Shown here piece after piece: positions 40,668-49,687 of a DNA stretch of 64,000 nt. The notes below the pieces were generated by a model. That model was not told the origin of the DNA and searched no databases. It saw only the letters and a program-made list of their open reading frames with translations. This stretch comes from Natronomonas halophila (GTDB lineage Archaea; Halobacteriota; Halobacteria; Halobacteriales; Haloarculaceae): positions 992,001 to 1,056,000 of the forward strand of contig NZ_CP058334.1 of NCBI RefSeq assembly GCF_013391085.1. The letters are read 5' to 3'. The first letter of the stretch is position 1. Every line of letters starts with the position of its first letter. The position numbers and the translations under genes are program-made.

Positions 40668-40938
40668 AGCATCCGCGAGGGCGGGTTCTTCGAACCCGCC
40701 CGAAGCGGTTCACCGCGCGAGCGAAGCGAGCGCGGGACCGAGACTCGACCGTAGGTCCCGCGAACGGAGTGAGCGGGAGCGTTGGAAGACGAGCGCTAGC
40801 GAGTCTTCCTGAGGGAGAGTCGAAGTGTCTTTTTCATGAACGTTCGGAAGACGCCGAAGGCGTCTTCCGCAGCCCATCAGAAGCGCTTCGCGCTTCTGAG
40901 GACGTTTTTGCCGGCGCCCGCAGGGCGCCGTGCAAAAA
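40668..40938 (-). repeat. Gene-end multi-hairpin element, copy C (after pan)
   Basis: Minus strand: TTTTTGCAC starts four bases after the pan stop. Then GGCGCCC TGC GGGCGCC, GGCAAAAAC, two extra hairpins (GAAGCGC/GCGCTTC and GGAAGACGCC/GGCGTCTTCC), GTTCATGAAAAAGACACTTCG, ACTC...GAGT enclosing two further inserted hairpins, CTCGGTCCCGCGC, and the GGGCGGGTTC/GAACCCGCCC hairpin, ending GCGGATGCT. The longest copy, about 270 bases. Confidence 0.88.
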
Positions 40939-40941
40939 GGT

Positions 40942-42159
40942 TCAGTAGAAAGCTATGGGTTTCCCGGCGGATTCCTCGCGGGAGACCTTCTCGAGTGCGT
41001 CCTCGAAGTCCTCCTCGGTGACTTCAGTGCGGCCGTCGCGGATGGCGAACATACCCGCCTCAGTGGCGAGGCTTTCGAGTTCGGCACCGGAGAAGCCCTC
41101 GGTCTGCTCGGCGACCGCTTCGAGGTCGATGTCCGGCGAGAGGTTCATCTTCTTGGTGTGGATGTGGAGAATCTGCTCGCGGCCCTCGATATCCGGTTCG
41201 GGCACCTCGATGAGTCGGTCGAAGCGGCCGGGGCGGAGGATGGCGCGGTCGAGCATATCGAAGCGGTTGGTCGCAGCGATAATCGAGATGTCGCCGCGCT
41301 GGTCGAAGCCGTCCATCTCCGAGAGGAGTTGCATCATCGTCCGCTGGACCTCGGCGTCGCCCGACGTTTTGGATTCGGTGCGCTTCGAGGCGATAGCGTC
41401 GATTTCGTCGATGAAGATGATGGCGGGTTCCCGCTCCGCGGCGAGTTCGAAGAGGTCACGGACGAGGCGTGCGCCCTCGCCGATGAACTTCTGGACGAGT
41501 TCCGAGCCGGCCATCTTGATGAAGGTCGCGTCGGTCTGGTTGGCGACGGCCTTGGCCATCATCGTCTTGCCGGTGCCGGGCGGCCCGTGCAGGAGGACGC
41601 CGCTCGGCGGTTCGATGCCGACCTGCTGGAACTTCTCGGGGTTTGTGAGGGGGTCCTCGACGGCTTCCCGGACCTCCTGAATCTGCTCTTCGAGGCCACC
41701 GATGTCTTCGTAGTGGACGGTGGGCTTCTCGGAAATCTCCATGGCCTGTGCGCGAGCGTCGGTCTCCTGGTCGAGGACCGTCTGGATAGCGAAGGAGTCG
41801 TTGATGGCGACGCGGTCGCCGGCCTGGAGTTTCTGGTAGAGCCGCGGGGAGACGTCCGTCAGAACCTCCTGATTGTTGCCGTGCTGTTTGAGCAGGACCT
41901 GGTCGTCGGTGAGTTCTTCGACCGTGGCGATGTACAGTGACGACGTCTTCAGCGCCTCGTTTTCCTCTTGGAGGTCGCTGACCTCCTCTCGGAGTTCCGA
42001 TTGACGCGAGCGCGCGTCTTCGAGCTGGTCCGCGAGTTCCTCGTGGACCCGAGAGACGTCGATGTAGTGTTCCCGGAGGGCGGCGAGCCGCTCTTCCTCG
42101 GACATATCGGGGTCGAGGTCGAGGGTCGGCCGGTCCGGAAGAGAGGGGCTATGCGACAT
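40942..42159 (-). CDS. pan: Proteasome-activating nucleotidase (PAN)
   Basis: A 405-residue AAA ATPase that unfolds proteins for the 20S proteasome. An N-terminal coiled coil (about 40-80, [19 protein letters not shown]), an OB-like domain (about 80-135), Walker A GPPGTGKT, Walker [11 protein letters not shown], sensor-1 IIAATNR, Arg-finger region RPGRFDR. The C terminus ends AFY, where HbYX would put Tyr second to last; here Phe is in that place. ATG 42159 is preferred to longer starts by the family N terminus. A multi-hairpin element lies directly after the stop. Confidence 0.95.
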   Translation of the reverse strand: MSHSPSLPDRPTLDLDPDMSEEERLAALREHYIDVSRVHEELADQLEDARSRQSELREEVSDLQEENEALKTSSLYIATVEELTDDQVLLKQHGNNQEVLTDVSPRLYQKLQAGDRVAINDSFAIQTVLDQETDARAQAMEISEKPTVHYEDIGGLEEQIQEVREAVEDPLTNPEKFQQVGIEPPSGVLLHGPPGTGKTMMAKAVANQTDATFIKMAGSELVQKFIGEGARLVRDLFELAAEREPAIIFIDEIDAIASKRTESKTSGDAEVQRTMMQLLSEMDGFDQRGDISIIAATNRFDMLDRAILRPGRFDRLIEVPEPDIEGREQILHIHTKKMNLSPDIDLEAVAEQTEGFSGAELESLATEAGMFAIRDGRTEVTEEDFEDALEKVSREESAGKPIAFY

Positions 42160-42265
42160 TGATGGTCCGTAGGGGTTGGAGATTAAAAGTGGCTTTGGGT
42201 GGGGGAAACGGTTGCGGTAGGAAATACCACACCACACGAACCGGCGGCGAACCGAGCGTCGCCCG

Positions 42266-44056
42266 CTATCGGAGCGACTCGTATTCGCCGACCATCTCGT
42301 CGTAGGCTTCGATGGCCGATTCGACGGGTGCAGGCGTCGACATGTCGATGCCGGCGGTCTCCAGCAGTTCCAGCGGGTAGCCGTGCGACCCCGACTGGAG
42401 GAACTCCCGATAGTCGGCCGCGGCCTCCTCGCCGTCCTCATCGATGCGCTCGACGATGGCGTTGGCCGCGCTGATGCCCGTCGCGTACTGGTAGACGTAG
42501 TAGGCCCGGTAGAAGTGCGGAATCCGCATCCACTCGCGGGCGATGCGGTCGTCGACATCCGCCGACGCGTAATACTGGCTCTTGAGGTCGCCGTAGAGGT
42601 CGTCCAGCCGGTCCGGGGTCAGCGCCTCGCCGGCCTCGCTGAGTTCGTGGGCGCGGTGCTCGAAGGAGGCGAACATCGTCTGGCGGAACAACGTCGACCG
42701 GAAGCGTTCGAGGTATTCGTCGAGGACGTGCTTGCGGAACGCCTCGTCCTCGACCGTCTCCAGCAGATGCCGGGTCAAAAGTGCCTCATTGACCGTCGAA
42801 GCGACTTCGGCGACGAAAATCTCGTAGCCCGAGTAGACGTAGGGCTGTTCCTCGCTGGTCAACTCCGAGTGCATCGAGTGGCCGAGTTCGTGGGCCAGCG
42901 TGTACATCGAGGTGATGTCGTCCTGATAGTTCATCAGGATGTACGGCTGGCTGTCGTAGGTGCCGCCGCTGTAGGCGCCCGACTGCTTGTTGGCCGTCTC
43001 GTAGACGTCGACCCACCTCGACTCGAGTCCTTCGGCCATCCGCTCCTGATAGGCCTCACCGAGCGGGGCGACGGCTTCGATGACGTACTCCTTGGCCTGT
43101 TCGTAGTCGACTTCGGGGCTCTCGTCGCCGGCCAGCGGCGCGTAGAGGTCCCACATCTTCAGTTCGTCGACGCCGAGACAGTCCTGTTTCAGTTCGGCGT
43201 GTCGATGGAGAACGTCGAGGTTGTCCTCGACGGTATCGACGAGCGTGTCGTAGACTTCGATGGGCACGTTCGGGCCGTCGAGGGCGGCCTCACGAGCAGT
43301 CTCGTAGTTACGGGCCGCCGCGAGCTTGGAGTCGGACTTGACGCTGTTTTTGTAGGCGGTCCCGACGGAGTTGCGGTACTCGCTCCACTCGTCGTAGAAG
43401 GCCTCGTAGACCCGCTGGCGGAACTCGCGATTGGGGTGTTTCTGGAGTTTCGCGAAGTTCGACAGCGTGACACGCTGGGGTTCGCCCTCAGGGTTCTCGA
43501 CGGCGGGGAACTCCATGTCCGCATTGGTCAGCATGTTGTAGACGTCGCCTGCGGCGTCGGTCACCTCGCTGAGGTCGGCCAGCAGCGCCTCGATTTCGGC
43601 CGAGCGGGTGTGGGGCTTCATCCGCAGCACGTCGTCGAAATAGTGGTCGTAGGTCTCCAGTTTCGGGTTCTCGTCGACGAACGCGTCGATGGCCTCGCGG
43701 TCGAGTTCCTGCAGTTCCGGTTCGATGAAACTCGCGGCGCTGGAGGCGTCGGCGGCCAGCGACTGCGAGCGAGCGGCGAGGGCCTGATAGGTCTGGTTCG
43801 TCGTGTCCTCGTCCTTCCGCATCCGGGCGTAGGCGGCGACGTTCGACACCTGCCGCATGATGGATTCGCGGAGTTCCAGCACCTCCTGAAGGGTCTCGGC
43901 GTCCTCGGTGACACGTCCTTCATAGGCTTCCAGTTCGTCGAGGCGTTCCTCGACGGCCTCGTAGGCCTCCTCCCACTCCTCGTCGTCGGCGAAGAGGTCC
44001 GTGAGGTCCCACGTATACTCCTCGGCGATATCGCTTCGTTCGGGAACCGAACTCAT
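42266..44056 (-). CDS. pepF: Oligoendopeptidase F (M3 metallopeptidase)
   Basis: A 596-residue cytoplasmic zinc peptidase that degrades short peptides. HExxH in [12 protein letters not shown], with the third ligand Glu downstream in [12 protein letters not shown]. Typical M3B features: [18 protein letters not shown] at the start, [31 protein letters not shown]. Length is normal for the family. It follows pan and could finish peptides released by PAN-proteasome (inference). ATG 44056 removes a longer in-frame run without homology. Confidence 0.95.
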   Translation of the reverse strand: MSSVPERSDIAEEYTWDLTDLFADDEEWEEAYEAVEERLDELEAYEGRVTEDAETLQEVLELRESIMRQVSNVAAYARMRKDEDTTNQTYQALAARSQSLAADASSAASFIEPELQELDREAIDAFVDENPKLETYDHYFDDVLRMKPHTRSAEIEALLADLSEVTDAAGDVYNMLTNADMEFPAVENPEGEPQRVTLSNFAKLQKHPNREFRQRVYEAFYDEWSEYRNSVGTAYKNSVKSDSKLAAARNYETAREAALDGPNVPIEVYDTLVDTVEDNLDVLHRHAELKQDCLGVDELKMWDLYAPLAGDESPEVDYEQAKEYVIEAVAPLGEAYQERMAEGLESRWVDVYETANKQSGAYSGGTYDSQPYILMNYQDDITSMYTLAHELGHSMHSELTSEEQPYVYSGYEIFVAEVASTVNEALLTRHLLETVEDEAFRKHVLDEYLERFRSTLFRQTMFASFEHRAHELSEAGEALTPDRLDDLYGDLKSQYYASADVDDRIAREWMRIPHFYRAYYVYQYATGISAANAIVERIDEDGEEAAADYREFLQSGSHGYPLELLETAGIDMSTPAPVESAIEAYDEMVGEYESLR

Positions 44057-44093
44057 ACCCCCGGGTATGGGCGGTACCGTCCTAAACCCGTCG

Positions 44094-44900
44094 TCACGGG
44101 TCGCTGTGTTCCGGCGCCAGCGTGCCGGCGACGCGAGCCGTCGCGAGCCGTCGGCGTCGCCGCTCGCCGAAGACCACACGGGCGCTCTCGGCGGCCTCCT
44201 CGTCGACCACGAACTCGATACCGGGGTACGTCACGTCGAGCAACACGAGCGGTTCGGGCGCTGCGGGGGCGATTCCGTCCGGTCCCTCCAGCGGGTCGTT
44301 ACCGAGCGCCCGGTCGAGGAACGCCGGTTCGCGCTCACCGAGGCCGACCGCTTCGACCGTCGAGACGACCCGCCGAACGAGTTGGCGTGCGAACCCACCG
44401 GCGATGCAGTCGACCAGCAGGAAGGGGCCGTCCCGCCGGAGTCGCACCGTCAGGTCGCGTTCGGTGCCCGTCTCGTCGGGCGTGAAGTTGTGGAAATCGT
44501 GTTTTCCCGAGAGTCGCCCAGTAGCCTGTTCGGCGCGTTCGTCGTTCACGTCGGGTGCATACAGGAAGTAGCGATAGGTCCGCTCGACGGCATCGTGTGT
44601 CGCGTGGAACCCCTCCCTCACGTCCGCGTGTGCCCACGCTCGAATATCCGCGGGGAGTTCGCTATTGAGTGCGCGGGGCGTCAGCCAGTCCGGCGCCTCG
44701 ATAGCGACCGTCTGTGCGCGGGCCGAGACCCCCGCATCGGTCCGGCCGGCCGCCGAGTAGCCGACGGGGGCGCCGTCCTCGAACGGGATATCGAGCGTCG
44801 CGAGCGCGTCGAAGAGCGTATCCGCGACCGTCTCGCCGTGAGGCTGTCGCTGGAACCCCCGATAATCTTCCCCGTCGTATGCCACTCGAAACGCGCGCAT
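44094..44900 (-). CDS. truA: tRNA pseudouridine synthase A
   Basis: A 268-residue TruA enzyme making pseudouridine at tRNA positions 38-40. Catalytic motif AGRTDAGVSA (Asp in RTDAG), YDGEDYRGFQRQP at the start, RTYRYFLY, FLLVDCIAGGFARQLVRRVV in the second half. Length is close to bacterial TruA. It is upstream of pepF on the same strand with a 37-base gap. Confidence 0.94.
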   Translation of the reverse strand: MRAFRVAYDGEDYRGFQRQPHGETVADTLFDALATLDIPFEDGAPVGYSAAGRTDAGVSARAQTVAIEAPDWLTPRALNSELPADIRAWAHADVREGFHATHDAVERTYRYFLYAPDVNDERAEQATGRLSGKHDFHNFTPDETGTERDLTVRLRRDGPFLLVDCIAGGFARQLVRRVVSTVEAVGLGEREPAFLDRALGNDPLEGPDGIAPAAPEPLVLLDVTYPGIEFVVDEEAAESARVVFGERRRRRLATARVAGTLAPEHSDP

Positions 44901-44995
44901 GTCTCGGGGACGGGACGGCCAGCGGCTTGGAGATGGCGGTCGGCGTGTTAGCTGTTACCACAAGAATTAACTCTCGGCAGGCTCTAGCTCTGCTG

Positions 44996-45106
44996 ATGAA
45001 TTCGGAACACGGATACAGCGTCATGGGCGGCTATCTCAGCCGAGATGCCGACGAAGACGAGGAGCCGCAACCCGCGGCCGCATCGCTGGGACGGCCGGAC
45101 CGGTAA
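44996..45106 (+). CDS. Possible 36-aa acidic peptide
   Basis: An ATG at 44996 opens a 36-residue frame (HGYSVMGGYLSRDADEDEEP then PQPAAASLGRPDR) with haloarchaeal acidic composition and G/C-rich third positions. GAATTAAC lies about 31 bases upstream (44964), a possible TATA box. It fills the spacer between truA and the PRC-barrel gene. Support is weak: no motif and short length. Confidence 0.3.
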   Translation: MNSEHGYSVMGGYLSRDADEDEEPQPAAASLGRPDR

Positions 45107-45150
45107 ACGGTCCGCTGAGCACGCTCGCGTCTCGAATCAGGAACGGCCGC

Positions 45151-45396
45151 TTATCGGTCGGTGGGGATGCGAACCTCCGTGTCGGTGATCGTTTCGACGG
45201 CATCGGCCGAGATTTTGATATCGTCCTCGTCGGCCTCGCCGAAGCCGAGTCCCTGAATGATGGCGTCGGTAACGCCCGGTTCCGGTTCGACGTAGGCGAT
45301 CTGCCTGTCGACGTCGACGTCGGTGATGATACCGATTTCCTCGGCGTGCTCGTTCGTGAGCACTTTCCCCTGGTCCTGCAACGAGAGCAGCGACAT
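45151..45396 (-). CDS. PRC-barrel domain protein
   Basis: An 81-residue protein made of one PRC barrel: GKVLTNEHAEEIGIITDVDVDRQIAYVEPEPG, then IQGLGFGEADEDDIKISADAVETITDTEVRI. Archaeal PRC-barrel proteins act in RNA processing (RimM-like) or in cell division complexes (CdpB-type); this one is not assigned. It follows hisS on the same strand with 47 bases between. Confidence 0.85.
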   Translation of the reverse strand: MSLLSLQDQGKVLTNEHAEEIGIITDVDVDRQIAYVEPEPGVTDAIIQGLGFGEADEDDIKISADAVETITDTEVRIPTDR

Positions 45397-45443
45397 CCTG
45401 AGGAAACCTGCGTGCCGGCCCGATAAATACCTCGTGGCCCCCG

Positions 45444-46742
45444 TTACTCGTAGTCCTCGAAGGTCGGCCGGCCCTCTTCGGGCGGGAACTCGTCGATGGG
45501 AATCTGCATCTGGTCACCGGACTCCATGTCCTTGATGGTGACCGCGTCGTCTTCGAGGTCCTGTTCGCCGACGACGATGACCGTCTCGGCGTTGATACCG
45601 TCGGCGTAGGACAGCTGGTCGCCGAAGCCGCGGCCCGTCAGGTTCAGTTCGACGACGTGGCCCAACTCGCGGAGTTCCCGAGCGATTTCGGCGGCCGTCT
45701 CCCGCGTGTCGCCGACGGTCAGCACGTAGTAGTCGGTCGCGACTTCCTCCTCGGGCCAGACGCCCGCGCGCTGGCAGAGCAACGAGAGCGTCTCGTGACC
45801 GATACCGACGCCGACGGCGGGCGTCGGTTCGCCGCCGAAGCCCTCGATGAGGTCGTCGTAGCGGCCGCCGCCGAAGACTGACCGGGAAACCTCACCAGCG
45901 GTGTCGAAACACTCGAAGACGACGCCGGTGTAGTAGTCGAGGCCACGCGCCGTCTCCAGCGAAATCGTACAGTACTCCCGAGCGCCGAAGTCCTCGGCGG
46001 CGGCAAGCACCGCACGCAGGTTTGCGACGGCCTCGGCGACCCGGTCGGTTCCCGCGAAATCGACGAGGTCATCGAGGTCGTCGGTACCCAGCACGTCGTC
46101 GAAGGCCTCGGCTTCCTCGTAATCGAGGCCCGCCGCGACCAGCAGGTCGTAGTACTCCTCGATGTCGATTTTCTCCTTCTTGTCGACCGCGCGAATCGCG
46201 TCAGTCGTATCGACGTCGCTATCGAGGGATTCCAACAGACCACCGAGGATGTCGCGATGGGACACCCGGAACTCGAAGTCCTCGCCGGAGAGGCCGAGGT
46301 CGGTCATGATATCGGCGGCCGCCGCGAGGATTTCGGCGTCGGCTTCGGGTTCCTCGGAGCCGAAGATGTCGACGTTGGTCTGGTAGAACTCCCGGAACCG
46401 TCCCTGCTGGACCTGCTCGTAGCGCCAGAAGGGCCGCGTCGAGAACCACTTGATGGGCTTCTGGAGGGCCTGCTGGCGCGCGACGACCATCCGCGCGACC
46501 GTCGGCGTCAGTTCGGGGGTCAGCGATACGTCGCGGCCGCCCTTGTCCTCGAAGTGGTAGAGTTCCTCGACGATTTCCTCGCCCGATTTGTCCACGTACA
46601 TCTGGGTCCGCTCCATCGCCGGCGTCCCCACCTCGCGGAAGCCGTACCGACGCACGCGCTCCTCGATAGCGTCGGTGACCTCCCGTCGGGCGGACATCTC
46701 GCCGGGGTAGAAATCACGGAACCCCTTCAGGCCGTCGTACAT
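45444..46742 (-). CDS. hisS: Histidyl-tRNA synthetase
   Basis: A 432-residue class II aminoacyl-tRNA synthetase. GLKGFRDFYPGEMSARREV start, motif 1 region, motif 2 in KWFSTRPFWRYEQVQQGRFREF, HisRS signature RGLDYYTGVVFE, motif 3 in GVGIGHETL..., plus the C-terminal anticodon domain TDYYVLTVGDTRETAAEIA. ATG 46742 is the family start; the longer reading frame crosses the promoter, where TTTTAGTG (46770-46777) suits it. Confidence 0.95.
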   Translation of the reverse strand: MYDGLKGFRDFYPGEMSARREVTDAIEERVRRYGFREVGTPAMERTQMYVDKSGEEIVEELYHFEDKGGRDVSLTPELTPTVARMVVARQQALQKPIKWFSTRPFWRYEQVQQGRFREFYQTNVDIFGSEEPEADAEILAAAADIMTDLGLSGEDFEFRVSHRDILGGLLESLDSDVDTTDAIRAVDKKEKIDIEEYYDLLVAAGLDYEEAEAFDDVLGTDDLDDLVDFAGTDRVAEAVANLRAVLAAAEDFGAREYCTISLETARGLDYYTGVVFECFDTAGEVSRSVFGGGRYDDLIEGFGGEPTPAVGVGIGHETLSLLCQRAGVWPEEEVATDYYVLTVGDTRETAAEIARELRELGHVVELNLTGRGFGDQLSYADGINAETVIVVGEQDLEDDAVTIKDMESGDQMQIPIDEFPPEEGRPTFEDYE

Positions 46743-46837
46743 GGACGCGACTTCGGCGGCCGGCGCACTAAAAGGTCCGATTGTGGCTCGGTCAGGGAAT
46801 CGAATGCTCGCTATCTCGCGGCTCACTCCGTTCACCG

Positions 46838-46852
46838 CTCGATTTAATCGAG
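46838..46852. other. Palindrome CTCGATTTAATCGAG between the DUF5808-type gene and hisS
   Basis: A 15-base inverted repeat (CTCGA TTTAA TCGAG) with an AT-rich loop in a spacer that also contains two runs of CTCACTCCGTTC/CTCGCTACGCTC-type hairpin DNA. Could be a transcription terminator of the upstream gene or a hisS operator; neither is shown. Confidence 0.35.
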
Positions 46853-46877
46853 ACCCCTCGCTACGCTCGGCGTCTCG

Positions 46878-47153
46878 CTAGTCTTCCACGACCACTTCGA
46901 CCGGCTCTTCGTCCTCCGTCTCCTCGCTTTCGGACCCGGACTGCTGTTGCTGGTAGAAAAGCAGGCCCGCGACCGCCAGCACGACCCACGAGCGCCAGTT
47001 GGCGAGGTTCAGCGTGTAGCCGACGCCGAAGGGCTTCTCGACGAGCATCCCATCGTCGGGTTGCCAGTAGGCGGACATCATACGACCCAGCGAGGGCTTG
47101 TCGAAGTTATACGGGATTCCGAACAGTTCGCCGGACTGCGGTTTTTCTGGCAT
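46878..47153 (-). CDS. DUF5808-domain small membrane protein
   Basis: A 91-residue protein. N-terminal DUF5808 pattern GIPYNFDKPSLGRMMSAYWQPDD then EKPFGVGYTLNLANW, a membrane segment SWVVLAVAGLLFYQQQQ (about 60-75), and an acidic tail (SESEETEDEEPVEVVVED). Function of DUF5808 proteins is unknown. ATG 47153 is preferred to the longer frame. It lies upstream of hisS on the same strand. Confidence 0.8.
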   Translation of the reverse strand: MPEKPQSGELFGIPYNFDKPSLGRMMSAYWQPDDGMLVEKPFGVGYTLNLANWRSWVVLAVAGLLFYQQQQSGSESEETEDEEPVEVVVED

Positions 47154-47208
47154 ACTCGGGCATAGGGCGGGCCGGAACTTATAGGCCCCGGGGACGACGG
47201 CCCCGGAA

Positions 47209-48825
47209 CTACTGATACCGGCCGCGTTCCTCGATTTCGCGCAACTGCTCGACGACCCGCTCGTCACCAGTCTCGCGGTAGGCGGCCTCGAAGGCGTCGA
47301 TAAGTGCGGGCGCGTCGTCCGCGGTTCCGCCGACCGACCCCTCGAAGACGTGGAGGTCCATCGCGTAGTCCTCGATGTCGTCGGTGTAGTAGCCGAGGCC
47401 GAAGTCGATGAGGTAGGCGCGGCCGCCGTCGGCCTCTCCGGACGCGACGCGGACGTTCCGCGGCGTCGGGTCGCCGTGGACGAAGCCGGCCTCGTGACAC
47501 AACGCGAGATGGCGGCCCACGTCGGCGACGTGGGGTTCGGTCAGTACCTCTCGGAGGTCCGACTCGCCGACGAACTCGAAATCAAGCGTCGCCTCGACGG
47601 GGTCGATATCGTAGACGACTGGTGTCGGCACGCCAAGTCGCCGCGCCTCGCTCGTCAATCGGGCCTCCGAACGGGTGCGCAGCTGCCGGAGTTTCGCGTC
47701 CAGTTCCGGATGCCGGTAGGCCTTGGCCAACCGGTGTTTGTGAACGCGCTCGTCGTCGGGGTTGAGGTCGACGATGGCCTCGGCGCCCTGTGCGCGTTCG
47801 TCTGCAGGAACGGGCTTGGCGACCGCTTCGCCGGAGCGCCAGGTCACGTCGACCTCGTCGGGACGGAAATCCGGCAGCACGCGTGATTCGTCGATAGGAA
47901 CCGTATCGCCCGCCTCGTACATCTTCGCGCCGAGAACGGCTATCATGCCGGCGTTGTCCCGCAGGAAACGCGGTTCGGGCGCGTAGAAGTCGGCGCCGCG
48001 TTCCTCGCACATCGATTCGAGCATCGCCCGGAGGCGGTCGTTCTGCCCGACGCCGCCGCCCAACACGAGTTCGTCAGCGCCCGTCAGCGACAGTGCGCGC
48101 TCGCTGACCTCGGTAAGCATCGCGAAGATGGTCTCCTGAAGCCCACAGCAGACGTCCTCGACGGGCGTGCCGCCGTCGTAGGCCTGCTTGGCTGCGGACA
48201 TGATGCCCGAAAACGAGAAGTCCATCCCCTTGACGACGTAGGGGAGGTCGATGTAGTCGCCCTCGCGGGCGTGTTCCTCGACCTTGGGGCCGCCCGGATG
48301 CTGCCAGCCGACGTGGCGGGTGAACTTGTCGATGGCGTTGCCAACGCCGGTGTCCATCGTCTCCCCGAGGACGCGATACCGGCCGTTGCGGAACCCGAGG
48401 ATGTGGGCGTTGGCGCCTGATGCGTTCAGACAGACCGGCGAATCGAACCCCGAGCGATGCCGCCCGATTTCGAGATGGGCGACCATGTGGTTGGCGCCGA
48501 CCAGCGGTATTTCGAGCGCACCGGCGAGCGCGCGCGCCGCGGTACCGGCGATACGGAGACACGGACCGATACCCGGCCCGCGGGAGAAGGCGATGGCGTC
48601 GAGGGCATCGGCCGGGGCGCCGTACTCCTCGCGGACGTGGTCGAGAGCGTCTTCGACGACGGCGGGAATCGCCGAGCGCATATGCTCGGCGGCCTCGCGC
48701 GGGTGAATGCCGCCGCTCTCTGGGACGTACGCGTTGGATTCGATAGAAACGGAATCGGTCTCGGAATCGAAGACGGCCGCGCTGGCACACCAGGCGGTCC
48801 CCTCGATGCCGAGCACGCGGGTCAC
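47209..48825 (-). CDS. kae1-bud32: Kae1-Bud32 fusion, KEOPS tRNA t6A synthesis
   Basis: A 538-residue fusion. Residues 1 to about 325 are Kae1/TsaD: HMVAHLEIG (metal-binding HxxxH), SGANAHILGFRNG, GLQETIFAMLTEV, and GGGVGQNDRLRAM. Residues about 340-538 are the Bud32 kinase: VHGDPTPRNVRV (HGDxxxxN catalytic loop) and IDFGLGYYTDD. It makes N6-threonylcarbamoyladenosine in ANN-decoding tRNAs with the other KEOPS subunits. It starts with GTG, four bases after the S27ae stop, so it is in the ribosomal-protein operon. Confidence 0.95.
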   Translation of the reverse strand: MTRVLGIEGTAWCASAAVFDSETDSVSIESNAYVPESGGIHPREAAEHMRSAIPAVVEDALDHVREEYGAPADALDAIAFSRGPGIGPCLRIAGTAARALAGALEIPLVGANHMVAHLEIGRHRSGFDSPVCLNASGANAHILGFRNGRYRVLGETMDTGVGNAIDKFTRHVGWQHPGGPKVEEHAREGDYIDLPYVVKGMDFSFSGIMSAAKQAYDGGTPVEDVCCGLQETIFAMLTEVSERALSLTGADELVLGGGVGQNDRLRAMLESMCEERGADFYAPEPRFLRDNAGMIAVLGAKMYEAGDTVPIDESRVLPDFRPDEVDVTWRSGEAVAKPVPADERAQGAEAIVDLNPDDERVHKHRLAKAYRHPELDAKLRQLRTRSEARLTSEARRLGVPTPVVYDIDPVEATLDFEFVGESDLREVLTEPHVADVGRHLALCHEAGFVHGDPTPRNVRVASGEADGGRAYLIDFGLGYYTDDIEDYAMDLHVFEGSVGGTADDAPALIDAFEAAYRETGDERVVEQLREIEERGRYQ

Positions 48826-48828
48826 GGC

Positions 48829-48963
48829 CTATTTGAATTCGGTGTAGCTACACTTGCCACAGTGCTGGCGGTCGCCGTAGTCACCGAGGAAGGTGTCACC
48901 ACAGCGGGGACACTGCTCCTTGTCGGTGGAGCCGTCGTCGTTGTAGTACTCGTAGCGAGGCAT
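48829..48963 (-). CDS. rps27ae: 30S ribosomal protein S27ae
   Basis: A 44-residue zinc-ribbon ribosomal protein starting [12 protein letters not shown]. Four cysteines: CPRC ([18 protein letters not shown]) and CGKC. Its ATG directly follows the S24e stop (no spacer), and its stop is four bases before kae1. The gene order S24e-S27ae-Kae1 is the conserved archaeal order. Confidence 0.95.
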   Translation of the reverse strand: MPRYEYYNDDGSTDKEQCPRCGDTFLGDYGDRQHCGKCSYTEFK

Positions 48964-49293
48964 TTAGGCTTCCTCCGCTTCGGCCTCGGCTTCGGCTTCT
49001 TCGGCTTCCTCGTCGGCCGTAATCTTGTTCCGTTCGAGCATGTACTCCTGCTCGACTTCCTTGGCCTGTTCGGCGCTGTCGTAGACCTTCGCGTAGCCGA
49101 CGCTCTTGCGCATGCCGTATTTCGTGTCGAGTTTGTGCACGACGACTTCGCTGGCGTCCTTGTTGAGTTTCGCAGCGAGGGAGTCGCGAACGGAGAGGCG
49201 GGAGGGCGTGGCTTCCTCGTGGGTCAGTTGAAACCGAACGTCAGTCCGGTGCAACATCGGATTCTCGTCTTCATCGATGATTTCGACGTCCAT
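48964..49293 (-). CDS. rps24e: 30S ribosomal protein S24e
   Basis: A 109-residue ribosomal protein. MDVEIIDEDENPMLHRTDVRF, HEEATPSRLSVRDSLAAKL, VVHKLDTKYGMRKSVGYAKVYDS are S24e signatures. It ends in a Glu/Ala-rich tail (ADEEAEEAEAEAEAEEA), a typical halophile addition. First gene of the S24e-S27ae-Kae1 run. The DPCK gene that normally precedes it is 2.7 kb upstream. Confidence 0.96.
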   Translation of the reverse strand: MDVEIIDEDENPMLHRTDVRFQLTHEEATPSRLSVRDSLAAKLNKDASEVVVHKLDTKYGMRKSVGYAKVYDSAEQAKEVEQEYMLERNKITADEEAEEAEAEAEAEEA

Positions 49294-49431
49294 GGTTACG
49301 TTACCGCTTTTTTCCCGCGAAGCGCGTAAAAGGATTTCGAAGCGGCGGATTCATACGGATCGCTGTAGTCCTTCACTGGTCATCGCCGACCCGTACTCGT
49401 GATAATCAGTGAATCGTTACAACGATCCGTA

Positions 49432-49629
49432 TCAGGCGAACCGGGCATAAATCGACCGGCCGAACTCGATTGCCAACACGACGATGACCGCCAGCACCAG
49501 CGGCGGCCCACCGATGACCCAGTCCTCCCCGTGGACCAGTAGAACGTAGAGGTTTCCGACGACGATGATGACGACGCCGATAAGGAACGGCCAGTATTCG
49601 CGAACCCACTCCTTGCGGTCCTCGTCCAT
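49432..49629 (-). CDS. Small two-TM membrane protein (65 aa)
   Basis: A 65-residue protein with MDEDRKEWVREYWPF as a charged start, then two membrane helices (LIGVVIIVVGNLYVLLV and PPLVLAVIVVLAIEFGR) and a short basic tail. No family recognised. It lies 58 bases downstream of the CocE-like hydrolase gene on the same strand and, with it, interrupts the conserved DPCK-S24e gene order. Confidence 0.65.
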   Translation of the reverse strand: MDEDRKEWVREYWPFLIGVVIIVVGNLYVLLVHGEDWVIGGPPLVLAVIVVLAIEFGRSIYARFA

Positions 49630-49687
49630 AGCACCGCCTCACGCCCGGAACGCAAAAGGACTGGGACGGGCCGAATCGGTCGCCGCC

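Noticed and set aside
40407-40938. CRISPR array or REP cluster
   Set aside because: Units are not evenly spaced direct repeats with unique spacers; the order of modules and the gene-end orientation fit a structured element better.
42383-44485. 700-codon frame on the plus strand opposite pepF and truA
   Set aside because: Shadow of two conserved genes on the minus strand; composition is unlike haloarchaeal proteins.
46780-46880. tRNA-like or further copy of the gene-end element before hisS
   Set aside because: It contains CTCACTCCGTTC and CTCGCTACGCTC hairpins but lacks TTTTTGCAC, GCAAAAAC and GCGGATGC; no tRNA arms can be drawn.
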